Source of the DNA: Anisodus tanguticus
Taxonomy: Eukaryota > Streptophyta > Magnoliopsida > Solanales > Solanaceae
Direction of reading: 5' to 3'
Length of the DNA: 64,000 nt
NCBI GenBank assembly: GCA_034509755.1
Contig: CM067559.1
Location: 38,646,032-38,710,031, forward strand
The notes below the pieces were generated by a model, which was given only the letters and a program-made list of their open reading frames with translations, was not told the DNA's origin and did no database searches. Of the stretch, positions 23,101-34,500 are shown in pieces; the first letter of the stretch is position 1, and each line of letters starts with the position of its first letter. The translations under genes were made by a program, and so were the position numbers.

Positions 23101-24710
23101 AAAATTCACAAAATGGACAGTTCAATGACTTACTCACCAAAGTTGGCTCGCGAGGAGAATTCCTGCCATCATCAGTGGTATAAATAGAATCAATGCTCTT
23201 TGGGGAAGGGGTAGAGACAGGTTCACTAACAGGCAGAGGTAGTGATAGTCTCTCAATCTCTTTCAAAGCAACTAACCATCTTCGTAGTAGCTGAACTCTC
23301 TCTACACCTCTACATGAAACAGAAAGTTCTTCTAATGTTTTCACCGCTTGCTTAAAATTCTGATAACTTCGAGACCCCTAAACCACGAGGAAAAAACCAA
23401 GCATTTAGTTAAAGAATATAACGGAAAATCTTTTCTAATTCAATCAATCAACTACAGTTCAAGTCCAAGACGTACAGCTGGATCATACTTACATTTTTTT
23501 CCTAAAAAATTCTTCAACTTTTTCCAATATGCACTTACAAACATTGCATGCATACAAGAGCGCACACATAGTCCAAGTCTAAGTCTTATGTGTTGAATTA
23601 GCCTCTAGACGGAATTTCTTAGAACTTTATATATGCATATATTCAGTCTGAGTCCTAGACTTATATGCTGGGTCATATTTACATATTTAAAAAGTAATAC
23701 ATATTATATGGTAAGAGTTTGAGGCTTATAATGCTGAATTCACATATACAGGGGCGGAGTTCCCAGTAGCTTTGACCTGGACGCCGCATTTGTATAAATA
23801 ATTTGTTCAGAATCCAATAAGTTGTCATTTCTACAATCCATATCCTATAAACTCAAATATTCAATATATTGTATACGTATATTTAACCTTTAAAAACTCG
23901 CTATATGCTGGATCATACATACATACACTTTTTCCTAAAAAAATCTTCAAATTTTTTCGATATACACATACATATATTGCAGGCATACAAAAGCATGAAC
24001 ATAAAAATGCACTTAATATGCATACATAATTTATTCAGAACACAGTAAGCTGTCATTTCTAGACACATAAACTCAAAATCCTAGCTCGGACTCTGCACAT
24101 TATATGTAATTATGGAGATAAAAGGAGAGAAGAATTTGTCACACGGAGCAATCGAGGAATAACTTAGCACCGCCGAAGACTGCATTATTGGCTTATAATT
24201 TTAATATTTTCAATACGTAAACATATTATATAGTCCGAGCTTGAGGCTTCTATGCTGAATTCACATTAATAGGGAGCTGTATTTGTATAAATAATCTATT
24301 CAGAATCTAGTAAGTTGTCATTTCTAGAATCCAGAGCGAATAAACTCAATATCCTACCTCTGTCTCTACACATATAGATAATGTATGTATCGAGAGAAAG
24401 GAGAGAAGAAGTTGTCATATGGAGCGATCAAGGAATAATTTAATATATAAATAATTTATTCAGAATCCAGTAAGTTGTCTTTCTACAATCCTATAAACTC
24501 AAAATTCTAGCTCTGACTCTTCACATATATATAATGTATGTATGGAGAGAAAGAGTTTGTCATTACGGAGCGATCGAGGAATAGTTTGGGAACACCGGAG
24601 ACGGCATTAGAGGCTTGTTGGACGACGGAATCGGCGTAGTAACGAAGGTTTCGGTTGCCGACGCCGCCAACTTCTACAGCTTTGTTCACTGCCGATCGAA
24701 GCCATGACAT
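11838..24710 (-). CDS. Plant coiled-coil protein (ELKS/Rab6-interacting-like annotation), 17 exons
   Basis: Exons (high to low): 24567-24710, 23138-23377, 22501-22596, 19797-19849, 19517-19613, 19325-19398, 19111-19225, 18114-18224, 17149-17216, 16429-16495, 15609-15674, 13621-13728, 13367-13497, 13079-13145, 12924-12979, 12768-12852, 11838-12383. The CDS is 2124 bases and encodes 707 residues; phase closes at every junction. It begins MSWLRSAVNKAVEVGG, the hallmark start of a conserved plant family that databases often call ELKS/Rab6-interacting/CAST-like. Conserved blocks: SVSCRGVERVQLLRRWLVALKEIERL, split across residues about 68-95; VLYYDPDLGGEPLNFRDVFL at the start of exon 3; and GLCLTGGKEV in exon 5. 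The middle is heptad-rich coiled coil (EISQLEKELEDEIKALENQR). The C-terminus is Ser/Pro-rich. Biochemical function is not established to my knowledge; a trafficking role is only suggested by the annotation. Exon 7 uses a GC donor. The last acceptor (12384) is the least certain. Confidence 0.85.
14041..14760. repeat. Pair of diverged direct repeats in intron 11 of the coiled-coil gene
   Basis: A block starting AGCACCCAACCTAAACCCTT (about 14052) recurs at about 14549 as AGCACCCACCCAAAACCTTA. Both continue with GACC(T/C)AGGACA.TATAAACCC.TTTGG.AAC and CTTATACAA. The two are ~500 bases apart in the same orientation, as expected for LTR or duplicated-element debris. No coding capacity seen. Confidence 0.55.
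14912..15065 (+). mobile_element. Au SINE, 5'-truncated
   Basis: Matches the Au SINE as I know it: GTTGTTGTCATGTGACCAGG, a B-box-like GGGTTCAAGCCG, CCCGCGCATAGCGGGAGCTT and the CACCGGGCTGCCCTT tail. Flanked by GAGATAATCCT target duplications (14901-14911 and 15066-15076). Lies in intron 11 of the coiled-coil gene, opposite to its transcription. Confidence 0.9.
17072..17116. repeat. (CG)(CA)(GA) compound microsatellite
   Basis: CGCGCGCG, then about 15 CA units, then GAGA-type repeats, in intron 9 and only about 30 bases below the low end of exon 9 (17149), i.e. just inside the intron. Confidence 0.85.
20560..21730 (-). mobile_element. LINE reverse-transcriptase 3' fragment, decayed
   Basis: Minus-strand translation gives the end of a plant L1-type reverse transcriptase and its downstream region: SGLKINWRKCEIIPVG, TTYLGVPLGA, YLSKGGKEVVKSTLSS, RIQRNFLWDAADGARKYHLV, WGGLGIKDLKVFNKALLGKW, then GGWRTRDINLPFGCGMWRNI and GDGRRVCFWGHSWCG. 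A frameshift near 21523 and later stops break it. It lacks the catalytic FADD region upstream (5'-truncated near 21730). Lies in intron 3 of the coiled-coil gene, same strand. Confidence 0.85.
21806..22012 (+). pseudogene. LINE-type RNase H fragment
   Basis: Plus-strand frame: VIELDSLLVVNQIAAK, one stop (TAA near 21863), then NPPWNLVAIDVVRNMSKR and HCFREANGVADALANHIL, ending in TAA at 22012. This is the C-terminal half of the RNase H domain found in plant non-LTR elements and related host proteins (HCFREAN..ADALAN motif). It is opposite to the neighbouring LINE fragment, so it comes from another insertion or an inversion. Confidence 0.75.
23699..24612. repeat. Tandem duplication array in intron 1 that includes the exon 1 end
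   Basis: Recurrent units contain ATAAATAATTTATTCAGAAT, CAGTAAGTTGTCATTTCTA, ATAAACTCAAAATCCTAGCT and GAGCGATCGAGGAATA. The GAGCRATCRAGGA box (antisense to the exon 1 end and its donor) occurs at 24568 (true exon), 24422 and 24146. A larger unit with TTGAGGCTT...ATGCTGAATTCACAT recurs at about 23710 and 24241. Copies are diverged, so the array is not recent. Confidence 0.8.
24145..24192 (-). pseudogene. Duplicate of the exon 1 end with its own donor-like GT
   Basis: 48 bases aligned without gaps to the last 16 codons of exon 1 (24567-24614): 37 of 48 identical. It reads ANNAVFGGAKLFLDCS against ASNAVSGVPKLFLDRS. It is followed, like exon 1, by a GT (GTGTGA). The frame is open. An AG lies just upstream at the 5' edge, so an alternative exon is conceivable. 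GGAK resembles the homologues I recall more than the GVPK of the expressed exon. Confidence 0.65.
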
Positions 24711-25254
24711 TGCCGTTGATCAAATAATTGGATTTTGTTGAAGAAGAAGAATGAAAAGGGGAATGAGACATTGGAATTTGGAATATTGTTTTGTGTAAGG
24801 GGATGAAGGAAGAGGTCGTCAGATTGTTCGGGTCTCTTGCCTCTCCTTTTGCGCCTTCTCTTTCCTCCCTCCTTTTAGTATGTGTGTCCTTTTCCTTTTT
24901 TTCCTCTTTTTTGGGCAAAACTATGGTAAATAACTCATTTAGTCGCTTATCAATAATTTTGCTCATTTATGTCATCGTCATTACTAAAATGACTTATTCA
25001 TATCATTTTCCATTAATATCGATTTTACAAATATCATTTTTCATTAATAACATAATATCGATTTTACAATATCATTTTTCATTAATGACGACATTAATGA
25101 AAAATATCATGAATGAACTATTTTGAAAACGGCAATGGCATAAATGAGCCAAACTATTAACGAATGGTATAAATAAGTCATTTTTGGATAGTTCGATGAC
25201 ATATTTGAGCTTTTTTCATTTTTTTTTGTCAAGCGGATATTGCTAGAATTACAC
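24711..25254. promoter_or_regulatory. Upstream region of the coiled-coil gene
   Basis: Region 5' of the minus-strand ATG at 24710. The first ~200 bases are CT-rich on the coding strand's opposite side and probably hold the 5' untranslated region. Beyond it, short repeats of ATCGATTTTACAAATATCAT and CATTTTTCATTAAT at about 25005-25110. No clear TATA box identified. Confidence 0.35.
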
Positions 25255-25850
25255 TCTAGGGTCATTTGGTTAGAAGACAAGTTATGCTGAGATTAGTGAT
25301 TTTGGTATTATTTTTTGTTGGTTGTTTGATTTGATGTATTAAAAGTAACATACGTTGTAAAAAATTGAGAAAAAAATTATTCGTTTACAAAAATATCCTC
25401 CAACTTATTTAGTAGAAAAGAAATTTGAGGGACCTCGGAGCTATTTTAGTCATTTTCATTGTTTTATCCTCAATAACTAATCCTGAGACCTCTGTTAGGC
25501 ATAACTTATCCCAAGATTAGTAATTAAACAAGAGATAAGGCGACACTAAATTTTATCTCGTGACTATTTTTTCCTTAGTAGTTGTAGTATTTCTCTTATA
25601 GTTTCTTTATCTTTCGATTTCCGTGTTATTAATTTTTCTTAATATATTGTTTTGTTGTAGTTATTATTATTTGACATGCTTTGTTATTTTTTTATTCTGG
25701 ACCGAGGGTCTATTGGAAACGGACTATTTACACTCCCCAGAATAGGGATAAGGTCTACGTACATTCTATTCTTTCCAAATTCACTTGTGAGATTACACTG
25801 GATATGTCTGTTGTTATTGTTGTTGTATTCATCATACCAAACGACCCCTT
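25255..25850. mobile_element. MITE carrying a TS SINE
   Basis: Ends AGGGTCATTTGGTTAGAAG (left) and ATCATACCAAACGACCCCTT (right) are inverted relatives, the common GGGGTCGTTTGGT MITE type. The interior near 25500 has AACTTATCCCAAGATTAG typical of this class. Most of the right half is a TS SINE (separate entry). Confidence 0.6.
25548..25830 (+). mobile_element. TS SINE
   Basis: Contains TAGTAGTTGTAGTATT, TTTATTCTGGACCGAGGGTC, GGATAAGGTCTACGTACATT, CACTTGTGAGATTACACTGG and a TTG-repeat tail, the order seen in the Solanaceae TS SINE. Nested in the MITE at 25255-25850; 5' edge approximate. Confidence 0.75.
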
Positions 25851-25924
25851 ACTATTTGGTCTTTTTTTTGTTTTGATTTAGCCCTACCAAAACAAAAAAA
25901 AGGTCTAGCTTGCTTGCACTTTTA

Positions 25925-26180
25925 CTAAGGGCTTGTTTGGACTTTTTTTTTAAAACAACATTTGATTATATATTGGATTAACTTTTTGAAACTTTTTTAT
26001 ACATAGAGTTTCATGTTTGGGAAACTATCAACACTATCTTTTTAAGTGATATTTTTTCCACTCAAAAAACTTTTACTTTTTTTCAAATTAAACGCATGTT
26101 CAAATACTATTTTTCAAAAACAAATAAATCAAATGCAACATTTTTCCAAATATCACATTCTTTACATTCAAACCCTACTA
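25925..26180. mobile_element. MITE, hAT-like
   Basis: Left AAGGGCTTGTTTGGACTTTT and right CCAAATATCACATTCTTTAC...ACCCT are imperfect inverted ends with an AT-rich interior. Same class as the elements at 3455 and 8353. Confidence 0.5.
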
Positions 26181-26187
26181 AGTACTA

Positions 26188-26378
26188 CTCTCTCAGTCCC
26201 AATTTATGTGTCACCATTTGACTTGGCACTGAGTTTAAAAAAGAAAGAAAAACTTTTGAAATGTGTGGCCCATGTGTAGTTGTAAATCATTTCATAAAGT
26301 TAAATTATTTCTAAATATAAAAATGTGAAGAAGGTTGGTTTGGTAAAGCAAGGTGCACTTTTTTTTTCTCTTGAATGA
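26188..26378. mobile_element. MITE fragment, Stowaway-like
   Basis: Starts TACTCTCTCAGTCCCAATTT followed by ATGTGTCACCATTTGACTTG, the left end of the CCGTCCCAATTTATGTG MITE class. The matching right end is missing; the sequence runs into an Au SINE. Confidence 0.55.
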
Positions 26379-26555
26379 GAGTCTTGAAGTAACTGGTAAA
26401 GTTGTTGTCATGTGACCAGGAGGTTATGAGTTCAAGCCGTGAAAACAACCTCTTGCAAAAATGTGAGATAAGACTGCGTACAATAGATCCTTATGGTCCA
26501 ACTCTTCCCCAAACCCCACGCATAGCGGGAGCTTAATGCACCGGAGTGCCCTTTT
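26379..26555 (+). mobile_element. Au SINE, near full length
   Basis: Box-A-like AGTAACTGGTAAAGTTGTTG, box-B-like GAGTTCAAGCCG, then ACTGCGTACAATAGATCC, CACGCATAGCGGGAGCTTAA and CACCGGAGTGCCCTTTT. Longer at the 5' end than the copy at 14912 but more diverged. No target duplication found. Confidence 0.88.
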
Positions 26556-26941
26556 AATTAGATTTTCTTTTAGGAAAGTGAAGGATGTCTTCTTGGACAG
26601 TTCATAATTAAAAAGTCATTAGGAAACTAATTTGAGGTAGGGTAACTAATTGTTGCTGATTTGTATAATTACATGAGGATCCTCCTGTTGATGTTTCATT
26701 ATTGGAGTCTTGGTCTTACATCCAAAATATTTGGGGACAGCATATACAAGAATCACACTAATAACCAGAGAGAAATAGAAAGGAAATTTTTATTCAGTAA
26801 AGAACTTTATGCTTTGAGTACAATATATGAATTAATTAGGACTACAGAACTGACATTTATACACCTTAATAATAGAAAGAAAAAACAAGAATAGCAGCTC
26901 TCCTTCAAAAGAAACTGCAGGTTACATATACCGGCTAAACT
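26556..26941. other. Spacer, probably 3' UTR or downstream of the PAH gene
   Basis: AT-rich with no gene. The last ~40 bases (AAGAAACTGCAGGTTACATA..) are already a partial copy of the 96-bp repeat that follows. Confidence 0.4.
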
Positions 26942-27190
26942 TCTTGGCTTCCCAGATCAACAAAAAAGATCCATCGGTATGGGAGAAGAAATCTCAAGAA
27001 ACTGCAGGTGGTTGGTTATACATATACCGGCTAAAAATCTCGGCTTCCCAGATCAACAAAAAAGATCCATCGGTATGGGAGAAGAAATCTCAAGAAACTG
27101 CAGGTGGTTGGTTATACATATACCGGCTAAAAATCTCGGCTTCCCAGATCAACAAAAAAAGATCCATCGGTATGGGGCAAGAAATCTCTA
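26942..27190. repeat. 96-bp tandem repeat abutting the PAH stop codon
   Basis: Copies of GGCTTCCCAGATCAAC start at 26946, 27042 and 27138, an exact 96-base period. Copies 1 and 2 are nearly identical. Copy 3 is cut short where GAAATCTCTACAAG contains the PAH stop (27188-27190). It forms the proximal 3' untranslated region of PAH on the minus strand. Because 96 is divisible by 3, antisense frames stay open and give spurious repetitive peptides. Confidence 0.9.
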
Positions 27191-30100
27191 CAAGTTATTG
27201 ACGTCTGCCAAGGGCATTTTCCAATAGTTCCACAAGTTAAAGTCTTCCTGCATTTACAACGAAAATCCAGAACAATGTCATGGAGACGCCCCCATTGAAA
27301 GACCATATACTAGAGTTAAAGCTCAAATGAAAAGTTGATTCTTTGCAGAAAGCGTGAAAAAGGAAAAGAATAACTATACATGTCAAACAAGTATCCCAAC
27401 TGTTCTTTCCCCTTAAAAAGTAAAAAAGAAAAGAAAATGGGGGCATGTAACATGTGCTATAAACAGCCCAATAGATAAGAGTATAAGGAACTATACAGCG
27501 CCCACGAACAAGGGTTTATTTAGAGTAAAATAGAATCACGTGTTCTTTACCAGTTTTCTAATGTAGACTCGGGTCTCTAAACGAGATTGACTTGGACAAT
27601 AACTTATGTTACGGTCATTTGTCCAAATTCTCACCGAGTTGATTCTATTAACTATGAACCCCTTGTAGAATGGGGACGCCCGCCGGAAAAAATAAACAGG
27701 AAGAAAAAGACTATGCTTCATCCTGTCTAAAAATTGAAAAACATGATACTAGAAAATAAAAGGAATTTGATGTTTGACAGCTTGTCCAATAAACTTGCAT
27801 GAGTGCCAATGATGCTAGAATTACTTTTAAAAAAACACAGATGAGAAACTAAAAAAGAGATTCATCGCTAACCTGCTCAACCATGGATGTAGGAGGGAAC
27901 ATGTCATTAACTAGAGTGTGTAATGAAGTATAGGATTTCACATCGATTTGGTGGTTAATAGCTACCTCTCCCTGTAAGTCCAATTCAACATGTTAGGCAA
28001 AGAGTATAACTTCAAAAATTGCGCATTCCATTTTCCACAATAAAGCAAAGGGAAGAGATTGCGAACCTTTGGGTTTATTATAAAAATTTTGCCTTTTGGA
28101 ATTCCAATTTTCCTGTAACTGAGCTCGTCGGTGTCCCTATTCCCAAAGCCTGCATAAAAAGGGTTGTAATCCGGTGGGAAAAGTGCTTTGATGTCCTGAA
28201 ATGGAGAAGAACACATTAGGTGGTAAACCATTAGAGAGATACAAAAGGATTAAATCCACTAACGGGTCATTTGGTATGCGGCAATAGCCTTTGGATTAGG
28301 CAAATATTTTACGTTTTTTTTTTTTGTCCTTTTTTAAAAAGAGTGGTGTTTAAGATAATCTGCGGACACCTACACATCGACTTGTCCACTACGAAACTGC
28401 TACCTTACCACCAACACATGTACCAAATAACTTTGTCCATCAAGGCAGGCTTAGGCAGATGAGAAGAATTAACTAGTGTTGCTTCTTTCGAGATTCGAAC
28501 CTTAATTTTCAAGATTGTCACTCCAACTCTTAGACCCTTTGGTGACACCTTGGAGGCTTACTTGCGGTATTTGTTGTGTTTTCTTCTATGTCCCATATTT
28601 TCCATTTTCTTTTTTTAAATTTTTTGTTAAAAAAGTTAGAACTTTTCAAGAAACTATTAAATTATTGGAAATTGTTTTAGTTACCCGAGAAAAAGTGAAT
28701 GATAAAATATTATTATGGTTTTCTGCACTTACAAGAAATAAAATTTGTGTAGACATATTTTGGCGCTAAAATATGATCAGGGTTAGACTGAAATGATGAT
28801 AAGCTATCAGGAATTTGATCCCGACACCAAACATTGGTCAAGGATTTCAAGTCAGCAGTAGATCCCCTTTTAAAGAAACTAATATCCACTTTATCCATTC
28901 ATGCATACCAAAAGACACCTGAAAGAACTGTCACTCTTGGAGTACTTACCTCTAAGCAGGCAATCTTGAACTCATGAGGAGCTCTTCTTATAACTGCCAT
29001 GACATAGAAGAGAAAAGGTAAGTATGTCAGAGATCAAACATAGGCCAATTCCTTCTTTATCATATCAGTAGGAAAATCAATAGACTTGCTCCGCCCGAAG
29101 AGCTGAAGATTTCGGATAACTCTCATTGATGCAATTGGCATGCATAGATAATGCACTTTGATGAAGACTAAAGGAAAAAGATGGACTTTAGCAAAATTTA
29201 TACTAACCTTCTCTGTACAATGAGGGAAATAAACCATCAGGTGAAATAACAACAGGTCCAGGTGGTAACGATTTCCCATCCTACAGATCATTTACACGTT
29301 TCTGGTTAGTTAAATCTGTTGTACAATCAGAATTCTACAAGAAAAGGACAAGCAAACAGAGGCAAAAACATGTAAATATGGAAGTACTCGGTTTCGAGCT
29401 AATTCTGTTCAGATTATTTGATTTTCTGTTTGTAGATTGACAGACCTATCAACAGATCTATTAGAGCCTCTCCTTCTCTGCTAATTCAAATCTCAGAACA
29501 ACTTACATGAGAAAAAAACTAGATTTAGATAGTGAGAAAGGCAAGTTGAGAATAAGGCTGATATTTCTTGATAGTCTTTTGGATTTTCAGTTTCACCAAA
29601 CTTGCTCAATTTCACAAAACTGTAGAAATCCACAAAAGTGAGCAGCTGTGCTCGTCTCTTCTCTTTTTCTTTTTAATTAATATAGCAACCATAAAACTCA
29701 AGCTACAGATAGTAGGTCCCAAGCCTGATTAGGGGGAGGTTTGGGATAGTTGACGGTCAACGTGAAAAGCAGTTTGAGATTGATGAGTAGTTGACTGGAT
29801 GCTGATTGATATAGCAACCATCAATTAAATGGAAAAAAAATCAGTGTTTTGACGTTTCTGTCATAGCCATGGATATAAGCTTATGGCGTGTACCACCTCA
29901 CCATATCTGGAAAAAGCTTCTTGTAGCCCTTCTGAGGTAGTATGTTTGCTAAGACTGGAAAAAAAGATTTTTTTAAGATACCCCTAATTACAGTGTTCAG
30001 CTTTCTCTTTTCTAAGTTAAAAAAGGAAAAGGAAAAGGAAACTGCATCGGAAAACAAAAATCCCTGCACAAAAAGGGGCAGCCCGATGCACTAAGCTCCG

Positions 30101-31490
30101 GCTATGCACGGGGTGACAAACCGAAAAAACAAAAAAGCTGTACCAAACAAACAAAAAAGCTGTACCAAACAAACAAAAAATGGTTCGGCCAATTTTCTTG
30201 GTTTAAACCAAATAATTCACGGCCCTACGTGTGATAGAGTCCCTTCGGTAACATCTTATAAAATAGTAATGACATAGAGAACACTAGCATGGCCACTGCG
30301 CAAGGATGGCACACAGAAATCGAAAAATGGTCCTACACAACATGCTCCCTTGGGATTCTGATAAATTGTCTTGTGTATGTTTTAGAAAACTAAAAATTAG
30401 CGTCATCGGTATTTCATGTAAACGGGATTATGATTACCTGTTTGAGATTGAAGAGAAAACTTTTGGTCAGATAAGCTTGAACAATTGCTCGTGCACTGAG
30501 AAAGAGTAGCTGATAACCATTTTCCTGCAATTAAGAAAAAACACATCTATTATAAAATAATGGAGAAATATAGTTCAACATTAATGAAAATGGAAGTGAG
30601 AGATCATAAACATTAAGCCAGCTTCATGTTAGTCAATGATGCTACTTCATATCTAGAAAATAACAAACGAAGACACTTTATTAAAGTTATGGTAACTTGA
30701 ATACATGGCTCTCGTCTATCTAATTATCTTATGAATCTTCCATACTCGCTTATCAACACCTTATTCTTTCCCATTTTTGACAAGGATAAACCCTATAGAA
30801 TATTATCAACGGTTGACTTTCTCCTCTATATACGTTAAAATAGATTTCCTTCTCATCTCTGGCAGATATGTTTATCAATCACATTAAGTGCCATAGGCAT
30901 AGCAAAAAAGAACTGAACCCTTTCCACATAACAAAAGAAAAATGTAAAATGTCAATCTTTCCATTAGTAACACTAACTAAAATAACAATTCAGGATAAAT
31001 TTTACTTTCCGACTACATCATTAGCTTAGATGGTAAACTAAAACAATTCATGAAATAATTTGATCACTAAACAGCATTGTTGTGGTAAAGATCAAATGCT
31101 AGTGGAATCACTTTTATTTCATACTTCCATAATAGTTATCTGAAAAATAGCATACAATACTTTTCTGCTACAAGAAATGTATTAATAGAAAAAGATGCAG
31201 GAATGATCATGATATGACAATAACGAATACACTTAGTGGTACTTGATGCTGCTGTTGTCACACTAGATGTCTAGGAAAGTGTTTTCCGTTGTTAAAGAAA
31301 TGAAATTTGCTTGACAAAAGAACTGGGTTTAGAGACCAGATCCATAGTCCTAAACAGAGTAGCATCCAACTTCAGTGTTACCATCTTAGAAACCTAGGAT
31401 AACATGTTTGCATTGGAGAAAAGTATTGGTTGTCACTTTGTTTTAAAGAATTTTATCAAATTACAAAAGAATGATATGTATACAATGCGT

Positions 31491-31538
<48 letters not shown>

Positions 31539-34500
31539 TGTGTGTGTGTGTGTGTGTGTTAAGAATGGTTTAAAGCTTAATTGATGTGATGACTTGAAGG
31601 CGAAGAAAAGTTCAAAAATAGGACAGAGAAAAAGGAATACCTTGATTGCGCAGAAAAGTCTAGCGATTCCGGAATGGGTCCAGTCCTTTCCAACCAACGG
31701 CATGAACTGACCAAGAACATCAGACCTAGACATAAAATATGCACTTCTTAAGGAATGTAAAAAAAGTATTAAAATCTATTAAATGAAGGGCAAAACACAA
31801 CCGTATACAAGAAGTATACCAAAAAGTAGAAAACCTTACAAAAAGATATTGGTTTCTCACATCAGCTTAAAGCTGAGAAATTTGGACATGTGAAACTAGC
31901 CTATCCTATGAAAATCCCAAGGTTCAACTGCCTTTAATTTATTAAGTTTCTAGCATGATAGTGGATCTTGCAAGAAACTCTTAGATAGAATGTAAAGGCT
32001 AACCATTTTTTGCAGATTGAGGTATAGATTTGAAAAAGCTTACTTGGTGATAGTCCCATCAACATCAGAAATTACAATCCGAGTATTCCACTTCCACAAA
32101 TATATATGGGCTTCAACCTGTGTTAAGAAGTTGGTTTAGCATCAAAACAATAGAAAAGACTACATTTTTTTTAAAGTTTACATATTTGGCACAAGTAACA
32201 CAAAACAAACCTTTTGCTCCCCTAGGACTCGAGTGGAAAAAATGAAAGTCACCAAATTCTGCCCCTCCTTCAGTTTTAAAGATTCGATTTGACCAGTAGT
32301 AGGGACATTTGTTCTCACAAGTTGCTTGCGAGGAGATTCCTTTCCACCTCGTGGTGTTGCTGTTTGTTCCGTAGGCTGGTTCAGTGAGATCGATTCGGAA
32401 TCAACAAACACCTCTTCGTTTGACGAATTGCTGCTAGTGTGCTCGATTGTCTTAACTCTTCTAAATGGTATTGGCCAAAGCCTCCATCGTCGAGCCGAAG
32501 GAGTTGAGGGAAATACACTATCATCCTCTCCTGCTTTTAGGTTCTGCTCCTGTTCCACGGGTATGACATCAGCTGAGTCAACAGGTAATTCCATATTATA
32601 TGCAGCCATCCCGAGAACGATAGGAGCAGCTTTGTCCCACTGTAAATAGTTTCCTTGAATTCGGACAGCTAAATTTGGATTATCAATTATGGATTTTGCA
32701 TCCTTTCTAAATTCCTCCTCGGAAATGCGATTCGCCTCAAAGGCTTCTCTAGCAGCAATGGAACCCATTCCGGCATGAAGCAAGTTCCTACAAAGAGATA
32801 TCTCTACTCCTGCAGATATCACTAACAAAATGCGTGAACATAGTGAGAAGTGGAATTAAATCGAACAACTAGACGAGACACTGGGTGTGTTCGGTATGAA
32901 GGAATCAATTTTCTCATGTTCCGTTGGTCAAAATTTTTGAAAAATATTTTCTCCAGGAAAACAAGTTCCTTAAAAATGAGCTAAATGAATTCCCTAGTGG
33001 AAGTAAAGAAAACAAGTTCCACAAGTGGCATTCCACATTGATTGTGTCCTTCCCACCCTCCAACCCACCTCATACTCACCCCCACCCCTGTAGCCCCCTT
33101 CCCCACCACCCTAACTCCTACCCCCCACCCCCCACCTCCCATATTTGTCTAGATTATATACAAATATTTTTAGGATAATATTTTTTGCTTACGTACCAAA
33201 CACAAGAAAATATTTAAGAAACCCACTTATTTTCCTGGAAAACATTTTCCTTCATGCCGAACACCCATGTTGCTCGGACTCTTCAAAAATGCCGACGGTT
33301 GTGTGCCGGATTTCCAAAAATAGTGCACTTCTGGAGGACCGGACCCGGGTGTGGCAACATTTTAGGAGAGTCCGAGCAACATAGTTGAACACACCCACTA
33401 TAACTTTAATAAAAAACAAGAGGCAGGCTTGCTTGTGCTTGAATCAGTTTCTGTACCTTTAAGCAAAGCTGCAGTCTGATGCTCCAAATTTTCACATTCA
33501 GTGCTTTCATCTGATCCTTGCAGGCCACTTTGTGTCTGCTCTGCTGCTACTGTTATATCATCAGTATGTTCCTTTGAGTGTTCATCATTCACAAAAAGAT
33601 CGTCTCTTGCACTGCCTGAAGCATTATGCTCCAACTCCAAGTCATTTTTCTGAATGGTTACACCTTCAAGAGTGCCATTTTCATTTCCCAATTTCTCAGG
33701 ATGTCTATCTTCATGAGACTTCTCCTTTACATCTTCAACAACTCCCTGAATCTCCGATTGAGAAACTGAATCTGACTTCTTAACCTCATCTTCAGCCTGC
33801 ATGGCTAATGCTGATAGCTCTAGACAGCTATTGAAAACACCATTCTTCTTAATGCTGCATGACGTGCTCTCCACAGTGCTATTCCTGCAAAGATCTGCTT
33901 CCCAGTTCTTCAGGTCATTTTCTAGAGTTCGATCAAGATGCTTCCCATCTACTACTTCAGAAACTTCTAACTGGTGCACAATCGTAGTGCTCTCATTTTT
34001 CACGTTGCAAGTGTCTGCTGATGATGCAACTTTGGATGCATTCAGATCGCTGAAATAATCGTCAGCCCAAGTACCATCACCTGAATTAAACTCTGAGCTA
34101 TCGTCACAAAATTCAGGCCCCTGACCGGGGCCCAGATGAAACTGAGGTGTGTCTAATTCGACATCTTCCGTATTCCTTTCAGATGATGAAATAGGTGCTG
34201 TCAGTATATAGCCATCCACGCTCACTAAAACAACTTCAGAACTCGAGTCTTGTGATTCTAAAATATGCTCCATATTATCCAAATTATCATATCTACTGGA
34301 ACCGTATTCCGATAAATCATCGAGCGAAGATTGCTCATCCTGAAACTCATAGAATCTTCGGTCAGCATCCGAATCGGCCCTATTTAATCGATCCAAACCT
34401 AATGTCAGACGTTCATCTCGTAATGGCAAATCAGCAGCGTTATACTCGTCTTCCTCATTTTTCAACAGCACATCATCTTTTCTACTTTCTTTATGGTTAC

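Noticed and set aside
26944..27227. Plus-strand open frames encoding a repetitive 32-residue peptide
   Set aside because: They are antisense to the PAH 3' UTR and stay open only because the 96-bp repeat is a multiple of three.
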